Below, piece after piece: positions 1 through 7,193 of a DNA stretch of 64,000 nucleotides. The translations under genes were made by a program, and so were the position numbers. The notes below the pieces were generated by a model that saw only the letters and a program-made list of their open reading frames with translations, was not told the origin of the DNA and did not search any database. The stretch's first letter is position 1. Each line of letters starts with the position of its first letter. Source of the DNA: an uncultured Lachnospiraceae bacterium (GTDB lineage: Bacteria; Bacillota; Clostridia; Lachnospirales; Lachnospiraceae); contig CALWLA010000009.1 of the NCBI GenBank assembly GCA_944381405.1, forward strand, positions 1 to 64,000, read 5' to 3'.

Positions 1-112
1 GCATCGAATTTCTCAGATGCTGATCTTCCCTATAAATCCACGTTTATAAAAACTCACTCGAACCCATCAAATTTTTTTCGGTCAAATAGTTCGAGTAAGG
101 GCATTTTGGTGG
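1..112. repeat. Left copy of 112-bp direct repeat (att-like)
   Basis: This segment recurs almost unchanged at 6476-6587, where it runs into the 3' end of the tmRNA gene. The copies differ only by small changes in a T/G run (about 71-80) and a G/T run (about 99-107). Both end in GGTGG, which in the right copy is the complement of the tmRNA CCACC end. An ACTCGAA arm near 55-61 and a TTCGAGT arm at 90-96 form an inverted repeat inside it. It may extend left of the window. The likely reading is an attachment-site duplication at the end of an integrated element. Confidence 0.75.
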
Positions 113-117
113 CACTC

Positions 118-615
118 ATGGAAATTACCTCGAAGAATTACCAAAGGATTCTCGAGTTTAAATTATCCAATCATGCCGGACGCTTATCTCCGTCCGATAC
201 CGATATTATCTCACAAAGCCCAAAAAATGACAAGGGAGAAAATTCAGATTATTATACTGACAAAAAGAAGGTAGATCGCCTTCAGCAACCCTACCAAAGA
301 GCTTTCACTCCTGAGGAAATACAAAAGATCGTCACAGCTTATCAGTCTGGCAAGGCAAGCTATGAGTTGGGTGCCGAATTTAACTGCAGTAAGACGACCA
401 TTGTGAAACTCCTCAAGCAACAAGGAGTTCCCCTTCGCAAAAGTGGCCGGACTCGGGCAAAAGTCGATGACAAAAAAGTGATCAGAATGTATAAGGAGAT
501 GCATACTATAAAAGAGATCTCCAAGAACCTGAACGTAGATACTCAAGTCATTTCCAGATGTTTAAAGGAAAATGGAGTCAAGCTCAGGAGCAGATGGGAC
601 TATCCAGAAAAATAA
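118..615 (+). CDS. Double helix-turn-helix DNA-binding protein, recombinase-tail-like
   Basis: This 165-residue protein has two helix-turn-helix-like units. The first (about residues 63-96) begins FTPEEIQKIVTAYQSGKASY and includes SKTTIVKLLKQQGV. The second (about 117-155) includes IKEISKNLNVDTQVISRCLK. This layout resembles the DNA-binding tails of resolvase-type serine recombinases, but no catalytic domain is present, so it may be a recombinase relic or a free regulator. The ATG at 118 follows GGTGG at 108-112, so the end of the att-like repeat may supply the ribosome-binding site. A TTG at 106 is an alternative start. Its end overlaps the XRE fragment in another frame. Exact function is unknown. 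Confidence 0.6.
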   Translation: MEITSKNYQRILEFKLSNHAGRLSPSDTDIISQSPKNDKGENSDYYTDKKKVDRLQQPYQRAFTPEEIQKIVTAYQSGKASYELGAEFNCSKTTIVKLLKQQGVPLRKSGRTRAKVDDKKVIRMYKEMHTIKEISKNLNVDTQVISRCLKENGVKLRSRWDYPEK

Positions 616-850
616 AATTGCTCAGTCATCAATCTCTACGTTGCTGAACCGGAAAAGCATACCCACAATCCAAACTTTAGAAAAGATATGCGATGGTTTT
701 GGTATCACTTTATCGCAGTTCTTTGCCGAAGACGAAGAAGTTTTGGATCTGACCAAAGATCAGGAAGAACTGCTAAAGGACTGGAACTCGATGGACAGTC
801 GGCAACAGGAATTGGTGAAGGCTTATATACAGGGAATTATCAGGAAATAA
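572..850 (+). pseudogene. XRE-family regulator, 5'-truncated
   Basis: The frame encodes the back half of a Cro/CI-type helix-turn-helix: IAQSSISTLLNRKSIPTIQT, then LEKICDGFGITLSQFF, then a short acidic tail. This matches small Firmicutes XRE regulators from the recognition helix onward. The first two helices (about 30 residues) are missing. Residues before IAQSS come from upstream sequence shared with the end of the preceding gene in another frame. The junction, near 605-620, has no good ribosome-binding site. I infer a recombination scar and a non-functional regulator. A hairpin plus T-run follows the stop directly. Confidence 0.6.
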
Positions 851-886
851 GGACGTCTTTTCTGCTAGGCAGGAGCGTCCTTTTTT
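851..886 (+). terminator. Rho-independent terminator after XRE fragment
   Basis: GGACG at 851-855 pairs with CGTCC at 876-880, followed by six T residues. It lies immediately after the XRE stop codon. Confidence 0.6.
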
Positions 887-905
887 CTTTTGCGGGAGGC
901 GACTG

Positions 906-1587
906 ATGAAGCAAAGAAATCCTTTCCTTTTATTTTCCCTTATAATCGTTCTCTCTGGCTGTAGCACGACGCCCCATGAAGAAACTGAAACAAACAATCA
1001 GGAGCCGGAATATGAACTGACATTAGAATCTGCCGTTGATCAGGAAGACTGTTTTGTGTGTGGTAACCCACCGGGTGGACTGCTTAACTACTATTATAAG
1101 TTTGATTCTGTCGGCATTATTTACTGGCCGGATCTGACGGTAATAGACACAGGCGTGCGTACTTACGACGATGATGGAAATGAAACACTAGAAGGCGGTT
1201 CTGGTACACGTATCTCTTCTTTTGGAGAAGGCAATGGCTCTATCGTGTGCAATCCGTGGCCGGAGCGTGGAATATCCGACGTAAAGATTTATCTGGGGGG
1301 ATGCGGGCAGACTGGACTGTGAACCGCTGACGGAGCAGTTATGTCAGAATCGCCTGGACAAAGTCTGTGGTTTTTACGAAGATCATATGAACAGTAGTGA
1401 TGAAGAGTATCTTGCCCGCACCCGTTATTCCCTGATTGACTTCACTACTGGAGAGCTGTATACCCTGAGCAATCCTTACCGAGGTTATAGTATCCGGGAC
1501 TATATTGTCCGGTATGATTTTGAAAAACAGGGGGATGATGAGAAATATATAGACCTGATGGTAATTTATGCGCCAGAGAGAATGTAA
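906..1587 (+). pseudogene. Secreted lipoprotein, frameshifted
   Basis: The gene begins with a lipoprotein signal peptide (FSLIIVLSGC, lipobox LSGC with Cys about 19) and a good GGGAGGC ribosome-binding site. The mature part has a DCFVCG segment and an Asp/Gly-rich stretch, with no enzyme motif I recognise. The first frame stops at 1322. A second frame continues from about 1304 to 1587 (LDCEPLTEQLCQN to YAPERM). Removing one G from the run of six at about 1293-1298 joins them into a single protein of about 226 residues. It is therefore probably a frameshift pseudogene, unless the run slips in the cell or the base is a sequencing error. Confidence 0.65.
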
Positions 1588-1613
1588 GCAAAGCAATACC
1601 GGTCGAATATGTT

Positions 1614-2339
1614 TTATGGAACACGTTCGACCGGTAAATATATTTCTTCGATGATCGGTTTTAGAGCATTGAAATCAATAAAACTCGCCTGTTTTCCGTA
1701 GGTATTAATAAACGTACGATCTTCCGATGTCAACGTTTCGAGTGGTTTCTTGCGTAAAGAATGATAACGTAGTTTTATCATCATACTATATACAAAAGTG
1801 AGCTTGTTATAGTCAATCCTTCCACGAAGATGAAAAAATTTGATCTTGTAAAACACTTCTGGAGATAACTGCTTTTGCAGGGAAACACGTATATTGTCTC
1901 GATTTTCATGCTCATTTGGATTGGCCAGACCAACTGTGACAAGAATCAGCTTCTGGTTATCGCGCAGGTGGAAGTTCCGTAAAGTCTTTGTGAGGCCTCT
2001 AACACCTCCCGCATATAATCCTCCGATGAAAATAATAACTCGCATGTTGGAAAGAGATGGTTCATCTTTATAGCTGATTGCAGGAATTCCAGTCTGCTCG
2101 GACAGATTTTGGGCATACTGTTTTGTACCCCTATAAAAGCCACCATAAACAATGACGCATTCTGTGCTGCCATTCTGCTCGCAATCTTTCTTGTCTTTCT
2201 TAGGGTATGATGCCGCCGCCAGAGCAATAAAGGCAGCCGCAACCCCATAAAACGCAGGACTGCCTCCAGTGGCCGCACATAGGATAAATATAATTGCCAC
2301 TATTGAATAAAGAATGGCACTTATTTTCATATTATCCAT
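1614..2339 (-). CDS. Flavodoxin-like protein with N-terminal membrane anchor
   Basis: This 241-residue protein has two hydrophobic segments in residues 5-45, then a flavodoxin-like domain. VIVYGGFYRGTKQYAQNL (about 62-79) resembles the FMN phosphate-binding start of HemG-type and clostridial flavodoxins, and VIIFIGGLYAGGVRG (about 101-115) resembles the second FMN loop. The C-terminal part is helical and basic (residues 165-241). Redox chemistry with FMN is inferred from these loops. The substrate is unknown, and the membrane anchor is unusual for a flavodoxin. It is transcribed opposite to the lipoprotein relic, in the AT-rich island. Confidence 0.6.
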   Translation of the reverse strand: MDNMKISAILYSIVAIIFILCAATGGSPAFYGVAAAFIALAAASYPKKDKKDCEQNGSTECVIVYGGFYRGTKQYAQNLSEQTGIPAISYKDEPSLSNMRVIIFIGGLYAGGVRGLTKTLRNFHLRDNQKLILVTVGLANPNEHENRDNIRVSLQKQLSPEVFYKIKFFHLRGRIDYNKLTFVYSMMIKLRYHSLRKKPLETLTSEDRTFINTYGKQASFIDFNALKPIIEEIYLPVERVP

Positions 2340-2472
2340 GCAAGTTTTTCCTCTTAAATATCTTTGAATTAGGGCTTGTATGATTATCTTATTTTACTAA
2401 TGATATTCAAACGTATTCTATTTTTCTATCCTGCCATGGTGAAATCTGTGTAAAATTAGCGCGAGAAACAGC

Positions 2473-3261
2473 TCATTTATGTGTGTCAGGGTAAGCGTAT
2501 ATCTCACCATTATCTGGATTTAAATAAAGAGTAACCCATTGGCCGACTTCATAATTCTTGCTATAGACGATGGGCAGGGTAACTTCTTTTTCCTGACCGT
2601 TGACTCTGACGAGACAGAATGCGTAAACATCGCCCTCGCTGTCTTTGCGGAATCCGTGGACTCGCGCAGCGATAGGCTGAAATTCTCCCGATTCGATTTT
2701 GCGGCGGGTGCGGCGGGCTCTATAGATACGCACGACCAAGAATATAACAAGAAGCGGCGCTGCAAAAAATAACCATACTGTGCTTTCGGAAAGGATATGT
2801 TGCTCCTGCGGCAAATGAAAGAGCAGCAAACCAAACAACACTGACGGCACAAAAATAACTATGCCAATAACCAGTAGCAAAACCAGACGAGCATGTCGGA
2901 TTTTTTGTTTCTCCGCCAGACTCGTGACGAGTTGGAAATCCTCCTTCTGCGGATGGTAGCGCAGTTGGAGAATATCGCCCGCTTTTGGAAGGTCATATAT
3001 GCGAGGGAATATCCAGCTTCGGTGCCAGTCTACACCCTGCCATTGGAATACGAGATCCAGTTTATATTGCCGCGGCTCTAAAACGCCATCTCTATCTTTC
3101 TTGTCGATTTTCTCAATACGGAGAACGCGGGCTGTTATCAGTTTCCACTTTCGCTGTTCCAGCCGCCTTATAATGCGCCACAGCAGGAAGAATACAATAA
3201 TTATGGCAAAAGGGGAAATTGTCGGGAATATAATGTTCCAAAATGCCGTTGAATTGTCCAC
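2473..3261 (-). CDS. DUF3592-type membrane protein
   Basis: The protein has 262 residues and an N-terminal transmembrane helix (about 8-27). An extracytoplasmic beta-type domain contains WQGVDWHRSW and LPKAGDILQLRYHPQK. Two further helices follow (about 125-150 and 160-180), then a second similar beta domain with GQWVTLYLNPDNGEIY near the C-terminus. The pattern of paired helices plus a domain ending in a Tyr-x-Pro segment fits DUF3592. No catalytic residues are evident and the function is unknown. A smaller DUF3592 protein lies at 4916-5575 on the other strand. Confidence 0.65.
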   Translation of the reverse strand: MDNSTAFWNIIFPTISPFAIIIVFFLLWRIIRRLEQRKWKLITARVLRIEKIDKKDRDGVLEPRQYKLDLVFQWQGVDWHRSWIFPRIYDLPKAGDILQLRYHPQKEDFQLVTSLAEKQKIRHARLVLLLVIGIVIFVPSVLFGLLLFHLPQEQHILSESTVWLFFAAPLLVIFLVVRIYRARRTRRKIESGEFQPIAARVHGFRKDSEGDVYAFCLVRVNGQEKEVTLPIVYSKNYEVGQWVTLYLNPDNGEIYAYPDTHK

Positions 3262-3539
3262 TGACTGCTCCTCCTCTCAGATGTACATATAATCATCCAA
3301 GATAATTATACCTTTGTACTTGGCAAAATTGCCACCATTTGAAAGTAAAACCCAGATAAACTTTTGGTAAACAGATATTCTCCTGGTGAGGATATGAATT
3401 TTGTGTGGACACAAGCCTTTGAAATTATAAGTTGCCAGGCTATTTCCTTTCTGGTATAATCCAGGTTATAGATGCTTATAAGGCTTAAGACATTATCAAT
3501 ACGCCCCAGAGGCTCCCGGGCGGATCGGAGGTAAATGCA

Positions 3540-3719
3540 ATGTACAAAACAGTGGTAATAAAGTATTCCCCCAAGGTGAAAGACATGGCCGCAAAAGTGG
3601 AAGAGGCGGCCAACAAAATGGAGCGGGATGGGTTTGAACTGATCTCCTGCTCAATCATGCCTTCTTCTAAAGGTATTCTGGTTTTCAAGAAAACCACTGT
3701 GGTTGGATCAATAGAATAA
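3540..3719 (+). CDS. Small DUF4177-like protein
   Basis: This 59-residue reading frame starts MYKTVVIKYSPKVKDMAAKV and continues with DGFELISCSIMPSSKGILVF. The pattern of a first beta strand, an amphipathic helix, then GFELIS and a last strand matches the small DUF4177 fold. A GGAGG at 3527-3531 lies 8 nt before the ATG, supporting translation. It stands alone between the DUF3592 gene and the broken serine hydrolase. No partner or function can be inferred. Confidence 0.6.
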   Translation: MYKTVVIKYSPKVKDMAAKVEEAANKMERDGFELISCSIMPSSKGILVFKKTTVVGSIE

Positions 3720-3820
3720 AGTCTTTCTCAAATAGGCCGTTTTCAGGAGTACTGGGAACGGCCATTTGTTAAATTCACGCCAGATACATGTTAAATATAG
3801 GAGAAGGTCGATAATAGCTT

Positions 3821-4970
3821 ATGTTGAAGAAACGAACGATAGCATTACTTTTGTGTTTCTGTGTTTTTTGCTGCCTGAGTATTTTGATAGCAGCACAGCC
3901 CGTCTATGCTCAGGATGGATACCAGAAAAATCCTGTTGATTACCGTGAGATTGATGACTATCTGCGATCCGCCGTAGACAATGCCCATATTCCCGGAATG
4001 TCCGTGACGATTGTAAACAAAGATGCGGTACTATTTTCCGGGAATTATGGAGACTGCGAAAGCAGCGAAACGCCCTTTTATCTGGGCTCGGCCAGTACCA
4101 GACCTTAGAAAATTATAAGATCGTGAACGAACAGGGTGTGCATCATTACGCCAATGTAAATTATTCCCTGCTTGGCGAAATAATCGAGGCTGTCAGTGGT
4201 GAAGCGTACAGTGATTACATAACGAAGAATCTCTTCGAGCCGCTGCAGCTTTCCCATACTGCCGCTACGCAGGACGAAAGCGAGAAAAATGGTCTGATTG
4301 ATGGCTATACAAACTATTGGGGCTTCAACATCAAAACAAGCCACAAATATCCTTCCTCCAAGGATGACTGGATTACCGTCCCTGCCGGTTACATCTCATC
4401 CTCCACAGAAGACTTGGGGAAATACCTACAGATGTATCTGAATAGAGGAAGCGGCATTCTTTCAGAATCCAGCATCGATACGATGTTTTATGGGGATACC
4501 ATCTATGTGGATGGCGACATCCCTTATTGGTACGGGTACGGGTGGACGCGTATCGAGGCTCCTCTTTCTGAGCCGGTTCTGCGGCACAACGGCCTTGTCG
4601 AAACCGGGAACGCCTGCATCTTTCTGCTGCCGGAGAGCAGCCTTGCGATGGCTGTTACGGCCAATGTAAACGATTATTATGCCGACTTTCCAAATACCGG
4701 GAACGCGTACTGCTACTGCGCGGCAACAAATTGCCGGGAGTGTACTCTTTGATTGGCTTGCATTTTCTTTTACCCGTCTTCCTGCTGATGGCTGTTCCGG
4801 TATTTTTGAAAATTCCCCTCTGGGTCGTTCAGGCTTTTGTTCCTGACGTTTTCTTGACCATTATTGTTTCTGCTGTACTGCTTCTGGCCGTAGGCTTTCT
4901 GAAGGGAGGGATTCTATGGGCGCACAAGAAGACAATACGAACAAGAGAAGTCTCCGGAGGAGGCCATTGA
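3821..4970 (+). pseudogene. Serine hydrolase (beta-lactamase-related), internally deleted
   Basis: The N-terminal piece (3821-4108) has a signal peptide and the class C-like entry PGMSVTIVNKDAVLFSGNYG, reaching FYLGS. The SxxK active-site segment should follow but is absent. Sequence resumes in another frame at GLGQYQTLENYK and continues with HYANVNYSLLG (the YxN motif) and FEPLQLSHT up to 4752. A third frame (4731-4970) encodes a C-terminal hydrophobic tail with three membrane segments. A deletion of roughly 60 codons at about 4095 and a second shift near 4735 are the simplest explanation. The product cannot be active because the nucleophile is gone. Confidence 0.75.
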
Positions 4971-5575
4971 GCATCAGGCTATGCGCCGGATTGTTCATCC
5001 TGATTTTTACAGTTGGTTTTATGCTCATCGGTGGGGGGATTCTCTATTCAGCCCAGCAAGAAGAAGCCAGTTATACCGACACCACAACGGGCACAGTTGT
5101 GGGATACGAAAGCAGGATGGGAGATGCTGATGATTCCTTCCGATATTTCTATGCGCCTGTCGTTCGCTATAAAACCACGAAGGGCAGCCTCTGCACAGGG
5201 ATTGGGAACGTATGGACATCCAACCGCCCATTTGAAGTTGGTGAACAAATAGATATCCGATATAACCCGGCACAAACAGATGTAGTCAATGTAGAAGGCT
5301 ACGGCGTTTCCGTGAGCTATAAGCTGGGCATTGTCTTTTTCCTGTTTGGCTCTGCAGTATCTGTGCTCCTGCTGATTTTCCTGATTTTGACAAAGCTCAT
5401 CCGCAATCCGGATAAAAGGGAGCGGATCATGGGCAAACTAGTGGCCGCCATTATTGCGCTGTTTATTGCCGGAGTATGGTGTATGTTGACAGGGATAAAA
5501 ATCACGCTGGCTGTTTTTGGGCTGCTGGGGCTATATGCCCTTTTCCAGCATTATAAAAAGAGGAGGGAACCATAA
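4916..5575 (+). CDS. DUF3592-type membrane protein
   Basis: This is a 219-residue protein with a basic N-terminus, a transmembrane helix (about 25-47) and a beta domain typical of DUF3592. The domain starts TTTGTVVGYESR, includes YAPVVRYKTTKG, and ends in FEVGEQIDIRYNPAQTD. Three more helices follow (about 140-165 and a pair between 175 and 212). Its start overlaps the tail of the serine-hydrolase relic, so the two were probably co-transcribed. An ancestral pairing of hydrolase and DUF3592 protein is an inference. Function is unknown. Confidence 0.65.
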   Translation: MGAQEDNTNKRSLRRRPLSIRLCAGLFILIFTVGFMLIGGGILYSAQQEEASYTDTTTGTVVGYESRMGDADDSFRYFYAPVVRYKTTKGSLCTGIGNVWTSNRPFEVGEQIDIRYNPAQTDVVNVEGYGVSVSYKLGIVFFLFGSAVSVLLLIFLILTKLIRNPDKRERIMGKLVAAIIALFIAGVWCMLTGIKITLAVFGLLGLYALFQHYKKRREP

Positions 5576-5703
5576 AGTTCTCTCCCCGGCTGCCGGATCT
5601 CCTGATATTTATTTTGCGATCTTCTCCAACGCCTCGCATATCTTCTGCATTCCCAGTTTCTGGTCTTTCACTTTTGCGGTTATGGTGTTATTCACCAGAG
5701 AAA

Positions 5704-6165
5704 GCAGAGTATCAACGCTGTATTGTCCATCAGGTAAGGAATACCCTGAAGTATGTTCCGGACAAAGACAGGAAAGCCTTCGCAACGGATTTGAAAACGA
5801 TCTATCAGGCGCCAGACGAAAAGAAAGCTCTGGCGGCCCTTGACCGTGTAACAGAGAAATGGACGCCAAAATACCCGAATTCCATGAAACGTTGGAAGGA
5901 TAACTGGGATGCGATTTCCCCGATTTTCAAGTTTTCAGCGACTGTCCGGAAGGTGATATATACGACAAATGCGATAGAATCATTAAATTCCACCTATCGG
6001 AGATTAAACCAGCAGAGAAGTGTTTTTCCGAGCGATACTGCCCTGCTGAAAGCTCTGTACCTGGCTACTTTTGAAGCTACCAAAAGATGGACGACAACCA
6101 TTCGCAACTGGGCGCAGGTCTATGGCGAGCTGAGTATTATGTATGAAGGTAGACTGCCGGAGTAA
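5704..6165 (+). pseudogene. IS256-family transposase, C-terminal part only
   Basis: The frame matches the IS256/MULE-type transposase from EYQRCIVHQVRNTLKYV onward. It includes the helix region YPNSMKRWKDNWDAISP and the conserved TTNAIESLNSTYRRLNQ, then ends at a natural stop. Only about 150 of the usual 400 residues remain. The first two catalytic Asp of the DDE triad are missing, while the region of the last acidic residue (AIESLNS) is kept. The 5' break is near 5704-5735, where unrelated sequence begins. It cannot transpose by itself. Confidence 0.8.
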
Positions 6166-6177
6166 AAACATTCAGGT

Positions 6178-6274
6178 TAAGACAGGCGGAAAAGCCGCCT
6201 GTTATTGACATACCATCAGCCAGATGGTATATATAAAACAAGGGCGAAAAGCTTGTTTTTAAGCCTTTCGCCCA
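6178..6274 (+). terminator. Two hairpins after the IS256 remnant
   Basis: The first stem is ACAGGCGG/CCGCCTGT around GCGGAAAAGCCGC at about 6181-6202. The second is GGGCGAAAAGCTT pairing with AAGCCTTTCGCCC at 6242-6273. Neither has a strong downstream T-run on the plus strand. They probably end or insulate transcription of the transposase. Confidence 0.4.
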
Positions 6275-6350
6275 ATCTTATCATAGAAGAATCTTATTTA
6301 CAGACTTTTCTTCACAGGCTCGGGTTTTTACCAACACGTTTTGTCTTATA

Positions 6351-6374
6351 ACTCGAATAGTTCGAGTAAGGGCA
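6351..6374. repeat. Extra copy of att-like motif (palindrome)
   Basis: ACTCGAA-TAG-TTCGAGT is a perfect 7-bp inverted repeat around a 3-bp centre. The 19-bp stretch 6356-6374 matches 85-103 exactly and 6559-6577 nearly so inside the two long repeats. No gene is seen between 6166 and 6475; this motif and the IS end are its only recognisable content. Confidence 0.5.
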
Positions 6375-6475
6375 AAAACTTGATGGTATCCTCAAAACTC
6401 GAAAAATCCAATCGCAACGCCATAAGTTCCACAAATTGTCAAGACGCGTGTCAAAGTAAGGATAAGAAAAAATCA

Positions 6476-6587
6476 GCATCGAATTTCTCAGATGCTGATC
6501 TTCCCTATAAATCCACGTTTATAAAAACTCACTCGAACCCATCAAATTTTTTGGGGTCAAATAGTTCGAGTAAGGCATTTTTGGTGG
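6476..6587. repeat. Right copy of 112-bp direct repeat, abutting tmRNA 3' end
   Basis: Nearly identical to 1-112. Its last bases (6582-6587) are the complement of the tmRNA terminal CCACCA, so the boundary falls exactly on the 3' end of ssrA, a common integration target for mobile elements. Confidence 0.75.
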
Positions 6588-6930
6588 ACCTGAGGGGAAT
6601 CGAACCCCTGTCCGAAAACCAATTCCTCGTTCTTCTACTATCATAGTCTGCCGGATTATTTCATCAAAAGGAGGTGTGACAGACACCGCTTCCCCATGAC
6701 TAGCTTCATGTTACAGCCATATACGCAAAGCTTTGTATATGCCGTTTCCTGCTTTACGTCGATGCCTCTTTACTTAACGAGCAGGTGCGCTAAGGGAGAC
6801 AGACCGCGCTTAGGCAGCCAGTGCTAAACGATTATCGTCAGCGTTTATATTTAGTGTTTGGGATTTGACGCATCGCCCTGCGGATAGCTTCACCGACTGC
6901 ATGATCCCCGTCGAAACCAGTACAAGCCCC
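6582..6930 (-). ncRNA. ssrA: Transfer-messenger RNA (tmRNA)
   Basis: The RNA rescues stalled ribosomes together with SmpB. On the minus strand it begins GGGGCUUGUACUGGUUUCGA, the conserved tmRNA 5' acceptor and D-arm region. It ends in a T-arm (GGGUUCGAUUCCCCUC) and a CCA encoded at 6582-6584. The tag reading frame lies at 6810-6842 and reads ADDNRLALAA followed by TAA, a clostridial-type degradation tag ending LALAA. The length is 349 nt. smpB is some 30 kb away at 36197-36667 rather than adjacent. The 3' end is the boundary of the accessory island. Confidence 0.95.
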
Positions 6931-6986
6931 TATGGTGATGTAATTGCTTAAGCCCTGTTCCTTCCTGCTATAGGAACACTGCCTGC

Positions 6987-7057
6987 AGCAGATAACGGGA
7001 GTCGAACCCGCCTCTCCAGCTTGGGAAGCTAGCGTGTTACCGATGCACCATATCTGC
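6987..7057 (-). tRNA. tRNA-Gly (anticodon CCC)
   Basis: The acceptor stem GCAGATA/TATCTGC, the GGTTCGACTCC T-arm and the anticodon loop TTCCCAA give a 71-nt tRNA with anticodon CCC. No CCA is encoded. Confidence 0.92.
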
Positions 7058-7061
7058 AGGA

Positions 7062-7135
7062 TGGAAGCAACGGGGCTCGAACCCGTGACCTCTCGCGTGT
7101 GAGGCGAACGCTCGTCCCAGCTGAGCTATGCTTCC
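7062..7135 (-). tRNA. tRNA-Val (anticodon CAC)
   Basis: The acceptor stem GGAAGCA/TGCTTCC and D-arm TAGCTCAGCTGGGA are clear. The anticodon stem TTCGC/GCGAG encloses loop CTCACAC (anticodon CAC), and the T-arm contains GGGTTCGAGCC. It lies 4 nt from tRNA-Gly. Confidence 0.92.
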
Positions 7136-7193
7136 ATGCTCTCCTATTATAGTCTTATGAGACGGAAAATGCAAGAGAAAGTGTTTTTCCATC

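Larger units (their letters stand above)
5704..6330 (+). mobile_element. Truncated IS256-family insertion sequence
   Basis: The transposase remnant is followed by about 160 bp of non-coding sequence containing two hairpins. It ends in a T-rich stretch (about 6296-6322) that could be the right terminal inverted repeat. No left end is visible. The right boundary is approximate. Confidence 0.5.

Noticed and set aside
5606-5740. Minus-strand open frame ending GQYSVDTLLSLVNNTI to EALEKIAK as a possible C-terminal gene fragment
   Set aside because: It reads like protein, but it overlaps the start of the IS256 remnant, has no start or upstream context and no recognised family. Kept only as possible disrupted sequence.
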